Below, in pieces: positions 1-6,466 of a stretch of DNA of 13,718 nt. The stretch lies in contig CALGLS010000356.1 of assembly GCA_937959375.1 (NCBI GenBank), forward strand, positions 1 through 13,718, in the 5' to 3' direction. The translations under genes and the position numbers were made by a program. Below the pieces are notes generated by a model that ran no database searches, was not told where the DNA came from, and worked only from the letters and a program-made list of their open reading frames with translations. Position 1 is the stretch's first letter; every line of letters starts with the position of its first letter. The stretch comes from an uncultured Saprospiraceae bacterium. GTDB lineage: Bacteria; Bacteroidota; Bacteroidia; Chitinophagales; Saprospiraceae.

Positions 1-438
1 CTTAAGAAGACAGATTATGCAGACACTTTCTCCACTACCAATCACATAGATCCTTTACCGGTTGTTACGACCAAGATTTTTGCTACAGCACCAAAGTACG
101 TAAGAGCCTTGATGGCGCTACGAAATGCAATAGTCAAAGTATTTGGTTTGAAAACAGACTTTCCGATTGAAAAAAATCAAGTCTTTAAGGTAGGAGGACG
201 CGTTGCTTTCTTTAAAATTTACGAAATTCGAGCGGATGAAATATTGCTAGGAGAAGATGATTCACATCTTAATTTTAGAGTAAGCATTTTTGACTCTAAG
301 GAACCAGAAAACAATATTAAGGTGACCACTCTTGTGGAGTACAACAATACGCTAGGCAAGCTCTATTTCGCAGTGGTCAAACCTTTTCATATGCTTATAG
401 TGAAGCGCATGGTTAAGAATGCTTTTGCCAAAAGCTAG
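1..438 (+). CDS. DUF2867 family protein, 5' end outside window
   Basis: The frame is open from the first base, so the gene starts upstream of the window; 145 C-terminal residues are visible. A TTG at 109 could be read as a start, but the matching sequence continues upstream of it without a break, so an internal start is unlikely. The segment with YVRALMALRNAIVKVFGLK, followed by GEDDSHLNFRVSIF and a C-terminal stretch of type YFAVVKPFHMLIVKRMV, resembles DUF2867, a family of unknown function found alone or behind a nucleotide-binding domain. The part that would show any fused N-terminal domain is missing. No membrane segment or catalytic motif is evident. It converges on the ABC permease gene with only 14 bases between the stops and no clear terminator hairpin. 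Family assignment is from memory of the motif. Confidence 0.7.
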   Translation, partial: LKKTDYADTFSTTNHIDPLPVVTTKIFATAPKYVRALMALRNAIVKVFGLKTDFPIEKNQVFKVGGRVAFFKIYEIRADEILLGEDDSHLNFRVSIFDSKEPENNIKVTTLVEYNNTLGKLYFAVVKPFHMLIVKRMVKNAFAKS

Positions 439-452
439 TGTATTAGTTTTCG

Positions 453-1256
453 TTACTTAATATCTCTGCGGCGTTCTAGCCATAAGCCAAGTCCTACAAA
501 CACGGTAAATAGTAAAAGACTGGCGTACTCGACATAGTTGAGAAAGGTACCTGTGTCCTTGTCTAAAGAACTTCTAATGATATCCAAGTCATTGACTAAG
601 TAGGTTTGCGTATATGGAAAATAGAGACCGAATTTGGAAGCAGATAGATATACAAAAAATCCAATGATAAAACCCAATATTCCAATTACGATTGGCATCA
701 AAAAATTTCTGAAATACATACTCAAACAATATTGAAGTCCTATCACTGCAAGTGCTCCTATCATCAGATGTATAAATCGTGGAACCAGTTCTCCCATCTC
801 CGGGAAGTAATATTGAAATTCAAACTCTGGAAAAATCAAAGCCATCAAGTATCCCAGTAAAAGCGCCGCAAAAAAGTATACAAGAATGCTAAGTATGACC
901 AATAGTATAATGACGCTGAGTTTTGAAAAATAAAAATAAGCACGTTTGATTGGCATGCTGTAAAGCCCTTTCCAAGTATTGTTTTGATGTTCTATGTTTA
1001 CCACAAAACTGGTAATCAAAACAATAACAGGAACAAAAACAAAAGCTGAAAAAATATCACTCGTCAACTTAAAATAATATCCCCAAGGATTGATGTTCAA
1101 AGTCGTATTATGATAAGGAGAACTCAGAAATGAAATGGTAATCATCACCGGAACAAGTATTCCCCCAAATAGAATCAACCAGCGTACTGGAGCACTTTTA
1201 AGTTTGTACAATTCTGCACCTATGCAGCTAAAGAATGGGCTAGTTACTGACCTCAT
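453..1256 (-). CDS. ABC-2 type transporter permease
   Basis: This is the membrane subunit of an ABC exporter, 267 residues, acting in the inner membrane with the ATPase encoded just upstream. About six hydrophobic helices can be seen, near residues 26-44, 68-88, 112-140, 163-180, 188-206 and 242-260, followed by a positively charged tail (LERRRDIK). The N-terminal segment (AELYKLKSAPVRWLILFGG) and the cytoplasmic stretch EHQNNTWKGLYSMPIKR after helix 2 are typical of the ABC-2 subfamily that includes lantibiotic- and bacitracin-resistance permeases. The start codon overlaps the ATPase stop by 4 bp, so the two are translationally coupled. The substrate cannot be told from sequence; peptide or antibiotic export is only an inference from the subfamily. 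Confidence 0.88.
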   Translation of the reverse strand: MRSVTSPFFSCIGAELYKLKSAPVRWLILFGGILVPVMITISFLSSPYHNTTLNINPWGYYFKLTSDIFSAFVFVPVIVLITSFVVNIEHQNNTWKGLYSMPIKRAYFYFSKLSVIILLVILSILVYFFAALLLGYLMALIFPEFEFQYYFPEMGELVPRFIHLMIGALAVIGLQYCLSMYFRNFLMPIVIGILGFIIGFFVYLSASKFGLYFPYTQTYLVNDLDIIRSSLDKDTGTFLNYVEYASLLLFTVFVGLGLWLERRRDIK

Positions 1257-2164
1257 TGATTGGTGTTTGTCAAGTCAATAAATAATTCCTCTAAGTTATT
1301 TTTTTGTAGGCTTACTTCATAGATTTTTATTTTAACGAGGGTTAGCTTTTCAATTATAATAGGAATGTCATCCTCTGTTTGAAGGTCGATTTCCAGAACC
1401 TTGCTTTCAGTTGTTTTGATTGCAAAGTGAGGGTTTAGTATATTTTTACTTGCTAGTTCATCATTCACTCTTATTTTTACTTTCAAATTTTTATGCTTCA
1501 GTTGTTCCAAGGCTTCGATAGAACCTTCGAAAATCATGCTGCCGTTTTTTATTATTCCGACACTAGTTGCCAATTTTTCAATCTCACTGAGTAGGTGGCT
1601 TGATAAGAAAATAGTTTTTCCTGATTGTTGTAAGGATTGTATGATTGCTCTAATTTCAATGATGCCATTTGGGTCAAGTCCGCTAGTTGGTTCGTCTAAG
1701 ATTAACAGGTCAGGATCGTTGAGTAATGCGATGGCCAGACCAAGTCGTTGTTTCATACCAGTAGAGTAGGCTTTGGTCTTTTTGTCTTTTTGCTTTAATA
1801 GATTTACTTGTTCTAGGACTTCAGTTATTTTAAAGTTTGGGATGTTTAAATATTTGCAAATTAGTTTCAGATTTTGGAAGCCACTGAGGTGTTCATAAAT
1901 CGCTGGGGCCTCTACTAGTGAACCAATGTTTTTTAAGTACTCTGGATTTGTTGTGTTTATTGATTGGTCAAAAATCTTGATGTTGCCTTCCTTTGGTTTT
2001 ATTAAACCTAGCATGCTCCGTATAGTGGTTGTTTTGCCTGCTCCGTTTGCTCCAAGAAAACCATATATCGCACCACAAGGTACTTGTAGACTGAGTTTGT
2101 TTAGCACCTGATTTCCTTTTTGATAGGAATAAGAAAGCTTGTTTATGGAAATGATGTCTGACAT
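1253..2164 (-). CDS. ABC transporter ATP-binding protein (BcrA-like)
   Basis: The cytoplasmic ATPase subunit, 303 residues, powers the permease that follows it in the same operon. Visible motifs are Walker A GANGAGKTT (residues 38-46), a Q-loop region GSLVEAP with Glu at about residue 85 in place of Gln, a degenerate signature YSTGMKQR (133-140), Walker B LLILDEP (153-159), D-loop SGLD, and the switch histidine in SSHLLSEIE (H190). The Glu and the STGMK-type signature are usual in the BcrA/lantibiotic-immunity branch rather than defects. A C-terminal domain of about 85 residues follows the nucleotide-binding domain, as in that branch. No regulator or two-component system is adjacent, unlike many bacitracin-type exporters. 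Confidence 0.93.
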   Translation of the reverse strand: MSDIISINKLSYSYQKGNQVLNKLSLQVPCGAIYGFLGANGAGKTTTIRSMLGLIKPKEGNIKIFDQSINTTNPEYLKNIGSLVEAPAIYEHLSGFQNLKLICKYLNIPNFKITEVLEQVNLLKQKDKKTKAYSTGMKQRLGLAIALLNDPDLLILDEPTSGLDPNGIIEIRAIIQSLQQSGKTIFLSSHLLSEIEKLATSVGIIKNGSMIFEGSIEALEQLKHKNLKVKIRVNDELASKNILNPHFAIKTTESKVLEIDLQTEDDIPIIIEKLTLVKIKIYEVSLQKNNLEELFIDLTNTNQ

Positions 2165-2195
2165 TTATTTAATTCGATTTTATCTGTCGTGTTTT

Positions 2196-2225
2196 TAAAC
2201 ATATAGGTTTATAGTTGTTCGTCAA
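2196..2225 (-). promoter_or_regulatory. candidate promoter of the ABC exporter operon
   Basis: Read on the minus strand there is TTG (2223-2225), a 19-bp spacer and TATGTTTA (2196-2203), a 7/8 match to the Bacteroidota -7 box TAnnTTTG at standard spacing. It lies 32 bp upstream of the ATPase start. The TTG falls inside the terminal inverted repeat of the adjoining 176-bp repeat unit, so the repeat would supply the -33 element. Pattern match only. Confidence 0.4.
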
Positions 2226-2390
2226 TTGTTAGCGAACGCAGTGAAACCACATAGTAAATTTGCTGGTCGCAAATACTTAGAGCACACTAGATTTTGTTAC
2301 TCAGGTTTGTTCCGATAACGCGCTTAGTGACCTTAGTGTTTAAAACCACGCTAGTAGTGAACCCATTTTTAATTGGCGAAGTACCTTCCA
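2215..2390. repeat. tandem intergenic repeat, unit 1 (176 bp)
   Basis: First of two directly adjoining copies of a non-coding element. It begins TTGTTCGTCAATTG and ends AATTGGCGAAGTACCTTCCA. The ends are inverted: TTCGTCAATT (2218-2227) against AATTGGCGAA (2371-2380), with one mismatch. This copy has single forms of two segments that are longer in unit 2. The part reading, on the other strand, TTTAAACACTAAGGTCACTAAG resembles AT-rich intergenic repeat text often seen in Bacteroidota genomes (from memory). No convincing protein is encoded. Confidence 0.85.
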
Positions 2391-2391
2391 T

Positions 2392-2583
2392 TTGTTCGTC
2401 AATCGTTAGCAAACGCAGTGAAACCACCTAGTAAATTTACTAGTCGCAAATACTTAGAGCACACCAGGTTTTATACTAAGTCACTCAGGTTTGTCCCGAT
2501 AACGCGCTTAGTGACCTCAGTGACCTCAGTGTTTAAAACCACGTTAGTAGTGAACCCACTTTTAATTGACGAAGTACCTTCCA
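2392..2583. repeat. tandem intergenic repeat, unit 2 (192 bp)
   Basis: Second copy, separated from unit 1 by one base. By eye it differs by about 12 substitutions, nearly all transitions, plus two insertions. One insertion (around 2471-2482) creates TAAGTCACT, which can pair with AGTGAC at 2510-2515. The other is an extra 9-bp unit AGTGACCTC, giving two units plus a partial one at 2510-2531. Its ends are inverted repeats (TTCGTCAATC at 2395-2404, AATTGACGAA at 2564-2573), and it carries a perfect 16-bp palindrome CTAGTAAATTTACTAG at 2428-2443. A 94-codon frame crosses this copy (2373-2657), but it is just the repeat read through and is not called as a gene. Confidence 0.85.
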
Positions 2584-2587
2584 CTGA

Positions 2588-2640
2588 AACTTACAACTTT
2601 AACTTCACTGCAACTCTAACTTTAATTCTAACTCTAACTG
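2588..2640. repeat. imperfect AACTYT simple-sequence tract
   Basis: Degenerate 6-bp periodicity (AACTTT, AACTCT, AATTCT variants) follows directly after the two large repeats and stops just before the end of the hydrolase gene. On the minus strand it is the first sequence after the hydrolase stop codon. There is no hairpin with a T-run here, so it is not called a terminator. Confidence 0.6.
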
Positions 2641-2643
2641 ATT

Positions 2644-3804
2644 TCACAAAGCCCTAAAAACCACCCGCTTCAAAACAAAATTCGCAAAGCCATTTGTACA
2701 ATTCATAGCCACGGCCACATCTGATTCAGGGATATAAATAACCCGAGATCCCAATATCCCACCATGAGTATAAGCCTCCTTTCCAAAGATATCGATGACC
2801 TTAAAACCAAAACGATAATCGGTGTTCGGGTTAGCCAATGAATTCTGATTGTTCTTTAAATGTTTGTAAACATAATCTTCTGGTAAAGGCGCTTTTTCTA
2901 ATAAAATTTTAATGGTTTCTGCTTTTTTGAAAACTTTATTGCTGAATAATAATTGATAAAATAGGGCTACATCTCGAGCACTTGCAGCTAGGCCACCGCC
3001 ACCATAGGTGTCAGAAGTTGTGTTGTAATGATAAGTGTCCTGATTTGAAAAATGCTGGTGAACCATATCGGTAATCGCTTCCGGTCGTTCCTCAGAGTTT
3101 TCCCACCAAGTAGTTTCTAAACCCAATCTTTCAAAGTCTAGTAGTTCACGTACAGCTATTCCTAAATCCTTTTCCGTAAGGTCTTCAATGATAGCTCCCA
3201 ACAAAATATATCCGGTGTCGGAATATTGATATACTTTTCCCGGTTGGCCGTACGGTTTTCCTTTTTCCATGGCGCGAGTGAGCTGCTCATCACGTGTCCA
3301 AATATAGTCTGGTTTGTCAATTACAAGTTTGGTGTAGTCGCCATCTGTTCCATAATCAAACAAGCCGCTGGTGTGCGTTGCACAATGACGAAGAGTAATA
3401 GACTCAGGGTCGTAACCACCCGCAACTAACTGTTGATTTTGTTTCTCTGAAAGGTATTTCTCAATTGGATCATCTACAGAAAGCAACCCATCTTCATGTA
3501 AGCGAAGGATTGCTGCTGCTACATACGTTTTGGTGATACTTGAAATGATGAAACCATGATCTGTAGTAAGCAGAGGAAATGAATCCTTATCTGCAAAACC
3601 AGCAGCACCACTCCACGAAAAGTTTTTTCCAGGGGCTTCCACATGTAAGTTTATTCCGTAAAGATAGTTGTTAATGGAACTTGCTTCGTCAATAATAGAT
3701 TGAAAATCTGCGCTTGGATTATCCGTATAATGTGCCCTTTCGCAAGATGGGAAAAGTAGGGAGATCACCATGATACCAATCAGATAATTCCAATATTGCT
3801 TCAT
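2644..3804 (-). CDS. serine hydrolase, beta-lactamase/DD-peptidase fold, lipoprotein-like
   Basis: A 386-residue enzyme of the class C beta-lactamase/esterase/DD-peptidase superfamily (Beta-lactamase PF00144). The N-terminus is a hydrophobic signal with LLFPSC, so Cys21 may be lipidated and the protein anchored facing the periplasm or cell surface; this is a loose lipobox. The nucleophile motif SxxK is S89-I-T-K92, the second motif is Y194-S-D196 where true class C enzymes have YxN, and the third motif HGG is at 347-349. The segment HCATHTSGLFDY (140-151) is typical of the family. Members hydrolyse beta-lactams, D-amino-acid peptides or esters, so resistance should not be assumed. It is transcribed alone from a good promoter; the next minus-strand gene lies 168 bp upstream. 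Confidence 0.9.
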   Translation of the reverse strand: MKQYWNYLIGIMVISLLFPSCERAHYTDNPSADFQSIIDEASSINNYLYGINLHVEAPGKNFSWSGAAGFADKDSFPLLTTDHGFIISSITKTYVAAAILRLHEDGLLSVDDPIEKYLSEKQNQQLVAGGYDPESITLRHCATHTSGLFDYGTDGDYTKLVIDKPDYIWTRDEQLTRAMEKGKPYGQPGKVYQYSDTGYILLGAIIEDLTEKDLGIAVRELLDFERLGLETTWWENSEERPEAITDMVHQHFSNQDTYHYNTTSDTYGGGGLAASARDVALFYQLLFSNKVFKKAETIKILLEKAPLPEDYVYKHLKNNQNSLANPNTDYRFGFKVIDIFGKEAYTHGGILGSRVIYIPESDVAVAMNCTNGFANFVLKRVVFRAL

Positions 3805-3845
3805 TTCTTGGATATATGTTTTGAAAATAGAAGTACTTTGAATTT

Positions 3846-3877
3846 CAAAGTTAATGTTTATTTAGCAAACTTCCAAA
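3846..3877 (-). promoter_or_regulatory. promoter of the serine hydrolase gene
   Basis: On the minus strand TTTG (3874-3877), a 20-bp spacer and TAACTTTG (3846-3853) give a perfect TAnnTTTG -7 box and an acceptable -33 element of Bacteroidota type. It lies about 41 bp upstream of the ATG at 3804. Not tested beyond pattern match. Confidence 0.6.
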
Positions 3878-3881
3878 TGAT

Positions 3882-3958
3882 GGGAGGGAGGGGGAGTTGG
3901 AAGAGGGAGGTGCCATCTAACGCGATACCTGCGATTGAGTGAAACTTCCCACCTCCAA
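3882..3958. other. G-rich run and imperfect inverted repeat between genes
   Basis: The plus strand has four G-runs of three or more (3882-3884, 3886-3888, 3890-3894, 3905-3907), which could form a G-quadruplex with a long third loop. AGTTGGA at 3895-3901 is the complement of TCCAACT near 3954-3960, and GAGGTG-like text inside can also pair. It lies downstream of the DUF1801 stop and upstream of the hydrolase promoter. A weak terminator for DUF1801 is possible, but there is no T-run. Confidence 0.3.
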
Positions 3959-3972
3959 CTTTTAACCACTAT

Positions 3973-4428
3973 CTACTTCTTCAAATTCTTCTCATACTGA
4001 GCAATCCAATCGTCTACTGTAAATTTAGTCATCAGCTCGCCGATTAAATCATAAGGGATATCGTCCATTTTTTTGAAACGAATACAACTCTTACCCATAT
4101 CGAGTTTGCGTTTTGCATGATTAGGATATTCATCTACAAACCATTTGTATATTTTAGGGTTAGCGTAGACGCCCATGTGATATAAAGCCACAAAGTTTTT
4201 TTGAGAGGCAATGTTGATAAATGGAACAGGCAACTTAGGGTTACAATGATAACCATCAGGATATTTTGATAACGGAACTACATAGCCAATCATTTTATAG
4301 CTAAGTACTTCTTTAAATCCCTTTGGTAAGTTTTTCTTAATCACCGACCTAATTTTTTTGATGACTTTTTGACGGTCTTCAGGAAGTGCGTCGATGTATT
4401 CTTTTACTGTAGTAGCTTCTACTTTCAT
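3973..4428 (-). CDS. DUF1801 (YdhG-like) domain protein
   Basis: A 151-residue soluble protein. It begins with a helical segment EYIDALPEDRQKVIKKIRSVI (10-30 approximately), continues with PKGFKEVLSYKMIGYVVP, and has the family's signature KLDMGKSCIRFK (108-119) followed by IPYDLIGEL. This matches DUF1801, a small single-domain fold common in bacteria and related in shape to frataxin-like/YdhG proteins; no biochemical role is established to my knowledge. No signal peptide or membrane segment is present. The start ATG at 4428 gives the full family length. The SUFU gene ends only 48 bp upstream with no hairpin between, so co-transcription is possible but no functional link is known. Confidence 0.88.
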   Translation of the reverse strand: MKVEATTVKEYIDALPEDRQKVIKKIRSVIKKNLPKGFKEVLSYKMIGYVVPLSKYPDGYHCNPKLPVPFINIASQKNFVALYHMGVYANPKIYKWFVDEYPNHAKRKLDMGKSCIRFKKMDDIPYDLIGELMTKFTVDDWIAQYEKNLKK

Positions 4429-4476
4429 AATAAAATATTTTACTGCTAATAAAATCTAAGATAATAATTACTTTTT

Positions 4477-5142
4477 TTAAACCAATGATTTTCGTTCAAA
4501 TTCAAAAATCTCATCTACATCTTGATCGATTAGTAAATTTAAAAAATCATTATAACCATTGTCAATTTTATACTGAAGTTCTTCTTGGTAGATTGGAAAT
4601 AAGGAATAGATATTTATCAAGTTATCTCCAACTTTTAAAGCGGTAAATTCATCCTCAAAAGTAACAGAAGGAAGTACCACTGCTCCCATGTATTTTGATT
4701 CCTCATGATAGGGACTACCATCTTCATCATTTTGAATACTATGACCGATGCCTAGCCACGTATCGTAGTGATGTGGAAACCTAGCCGTCTGTTTTAGTAT
4801 ATTAACAATCCAACCATTCTGGCTGTCCTGATTTTGAACGTTTCCAAACTCGATGTCTTTAGGTAAAAGCAACATCAACTCAGCAAATTTGTATTGATCG
4901 GGATCTTCTATTCCATCTTGTAACATCATAGCCATGCTGCTCATTCCAGCCGTCAAAAGTATATTAAAATTATGCTGCTCAGACTGTACGAAATAAACGT
5001 CAAGATGAAAGTCTAGAGAAACAATTTCGTGAAAAACGGTGACTTCATCATCTTCATAATATTTCGCAAGATGTTCGTCTATTGCAACTGAATGCTGATC
5101 GTATCTGGTCCTACCAGCGTAAGGATCGTTATGCTCGTCCAT
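4477..5142 (-). CDS. Suppressor of fused (SUFU) domain protein
   Basis: A 221-residue cytoplasmic protein matching the bacterial SUFU family. Visible hallmarks are IDEHLAKYY (21-29), VTVFHEIVSLDFHLDVYFV (34-52), the LLTAGMSSMAM segment (62-72) that corresponds to the conserved L.TsGMs motif, and LKQTARFPHHYDTWLGIGHSI (116-136 approximately). The family is named after the eukaryotic Hedgehog regulator. In bacteria, SUFU-superfamily proteins are frequently predicted immunity proteins of polymorphic toxin loci, though many are stand-alone with unknown role. No toxin gene is adjacent here, so immunity is unproven. It is divergent from the EAD11-OmpA gene across 242 bp. No in-frame ATG precedes 5142 before a stop. 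Confidence 0.85.
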   Translation of the reverse strand: MDEHNDPYAGRTRYDQHSVAIDEHLAKYYEDDEVTVFHEIVSLDFHLDVYFVQSEQHNFNILLTAGMSSMAMMLQDGIEDPDQYKFAELMLLLPKDIEFGNVQNQDSQNGWIVNILKQTARFPHHYDTWLGIGHSIQNDEDGSPYHEESKYMGAVVLPSVTFEDEFTALKVGDNLINIYSLFPIYQEELQYKIDNGYNDFLNLLIDQDVDEIFEFERKSLV

Positions 5143-5208
5143 TATATGTCGTTTGGTTGGCTGTTGCCAAAATTTTGTTGGATATCCCTTATAATCAAGC
5201 TGTTATAG

Positions 5209-5297
5209 CTCACTTAGGAGCGTATTACATTGTAAAATTTTCTCATTTAATAATAAAATCCTATTTTGTAGAGTAAATGTATAAAACCCTAAGTGAG
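5209..5297. repeat. 10-bp inverted repeat in divergent intergenic region
   Basis: CTCACTTAGG (5209-5218) and CCTAAGTGAG (5288-5297) are perfect complements separated by 69 bp of AT-rich sequence, between the SUFU and EAD11-OmpA starts. It could be an operator pair, a remnant of a small element or chance. A possible minus-strand promoter TTTG-N20-TACATTTA for SUFU overlaps the right arm. Confidence 0.3.
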
Positions 5298-5338
5298 TAA
5301 ACAAAATGATATCGTTTTAATTGACAGTTCAAAGGAAA

Positions 5339-5368
5339 TTTGATATTAGATCAATTGAATTAATTTTG
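5339..5368 (+). promoter_or_regulatory. promoter of the EAD11-OmpA gene
   Basis: TTTG (5339-5342), an 18-bp spacer and TAATTTTG (5361-5368), a perfect TAnnTTTG box. The ATG at 5385 is only 16 bp after the -7 box, so the transcript would have a leader of about 10 bases. An ATG at 5380 is followed at once by a stop (ATGAAATGA), which fixes the start at 5385. Confidence 0.65.
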
Positions 5369-5384
5369 CTAAAAAACCAATGAA

Positions 5385-6452
5385 ATGAATAGCGATTACG
5401 TTAAAAAACGAATTGATAAAATCAGGACACTTATTGGGGAAGCGCGTTACGACGAAGCCTTTTCAGATTTGGAAAATTTCATTGCAGAAGTTGATGGTGA
5501 AGAGGTAGAAGATATTCGCGAACGTGAGTTGCTCAATCAATTGATTTCTGTGAAAGCAAGGTATAGCTTTTTTAAGCAACAAGTACTGAAAGGAGTGCAA
5601 GATGGGCAAGTTGAACTTAATCAAATTCGAGTTGCTTTATTGTCTTTGATCGATGAGGTCAAAAAAATGGGAGAGGAGAATCCTGAAGTTTTTAAACCAG
5701 CCGACAAAGAAAAAGAATATTACGCAGAATTAGCAGCAAGTCCGACACTTACCGCCACTCAAAATGTAATGGATACCGCACAAGATGGAAGTCAAAACAG
5801 CGGTTGCCTACTCGCCATTAACAATAAAAATGCAAATGTAAATGTAGAGATTAAAAACTTTAATTGGTTTTCTTTTTTGCTTAAAGCAGCATTGATCTTT
5901 GCGATCTTGTCAGTTGCTGTATTCTTCTTTTTAAAAGGTTGTAATGAATCACCTCCTCCTACACCTCCAGTTACTAAGGAAGATCCTGATAGAAAAGGAG
6001 AGGGGGAAGGTGGAGAACCGCAAAAACAGGTGGTTAGAGGTTTAAATTGCAAAGAACTCGGTATCTCAAAAGGTAGTATTTGTGATCTAGCAGATTATAT
6101 TAGTGATTCAGATAATTCCCTTTCTAAGAAATTTGAAATGACTGATCTTTCCTTTAATAAGAATAGTTTAAGATTGTCTGATCGCTCCAAAGCTAATGAA
6201 CAAATTAACGATTTAGTAAAACTACTTAACGCTTATCCTGATTTGGGCATTACCATTTATGGATTTACTTCTGATGGAGAAGATGATGTAATCAAAGGCG
6301 TAAATGGTAAAGAAGATGGTCTTGATAATGTACGCGCCAAAAAGGTGTTCTCCCTGCTGAAGAAGAAAGGAATTAGTTCAAAACGCATGGATCATATCGG
6401 TGATACCGAAAATGATCTTGGAAATAGGAATATTTGGATTAAGATGGAATAA
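5385..6452 (+). CDS. EAD11-like domain, TM helix, OmpA-like domain fusion
   Basis: A 355-residue single-pass membrane protein. Residues 5-95 look like Effector-Associated Domain 11: helices with IRTLIGEARYDEAFSDLENF, then LISVKARYSFFKQQVLKGVQDGQVELNQIRVALLSLIDEV in family order (SARY..L, G, Q/R-IR-ALL-LID). EADs are small adaptor domains of Bacteroidota and cyanobacterial conflict/signalling systems, thought to recruit partners by like-with-like contact. One helix spans about 161-183, followed by a Pro-rich linker (189-196) and two Cys (222, 233). Residues 250-355 resemble an OmpA-type domain: YPDLGITIYGFTSD, VRAKKVFSLLKKKGISSKRM and a final NRNIWIKM strand. Inferred topology is EAD in the cytoplasm and OmpA domain in the periplasm, where it could bind peptidoglycan. 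No effector or STAND protein is adjacent. The OmpA match is firm; the EAD11 match is likely. Confidence 0.8.
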   Translation: MNSDYVKKRIDKIRTLIGEARYDEAFSDLENFIAEVDGEEVEDIRERELLNQLISVKARYSFFKQQVLKGVQDGQVELNQIRVALLSLIDEVKKMGEENPEVFKPADKEKEYYAELAASPTLTATQNVMDTAQDGSQNSGCLLAINNKNANVNVEIKNFNWFSFLLKAALIFAILSVAVFFFLKGCNESPPPTPPVTKEDPDRKGEGEGGEPQKQVVRGLNCKELGISKGSICDLADYISDSDNSLSKKFEMTDLSFNKNSLRLSDRSKANEQINDLVKLLNAYPDLGITIYGFTSDGEDDVIKGVNGKEDGLDNVRAKKVFSLLKKKGISSKRMDHIGDTENDLGNRNIWIKME

Positions 6453-6466
6453 GATGAATTCCATTT
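6442..6466 (+). terminator. weak terminator hairpin after EAD11-OmpA
   Basis: ATGGAAT (6444-6450) and ATTCCAT (6458-6464) form a 7-bp AT-rich stem over a 7-base loop, extendable to 9 bp with one G-T pair. It overlaps the TAA stop (6450-6452). Only a short T-rich stretch follows, so termination may be partial. Confidence 0.3.

Noticed and set aside
453..2164. The ABC exporter as the exporter or immunity system for the GG peptide
   Set aside because: It lacks a C39 peptidase domain, is almost 5 kb away with unrelated genes between, and is on the other strand; no evidence links them.
2215..2583. CRISPR array
   Set aside because: Only two units of about 180 bp that abut without spacers; no short direct repeats and no cas genes.
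2373..2657. 94-codon plus-strand frame across the tandem repeat
   Set aside because: It is the repeat unit read through; unit 1 in the same phase breaks off at a stop, and the end is simple-sequence plus the antisense 3' end of the hydrolase gene.
5082..5276. 64-codon plus-strand frame over the SUFU start
   Set aside because: Half of it is antisense to the SUFU coding region, and the remainder is AT-rich spacer without any family motif.
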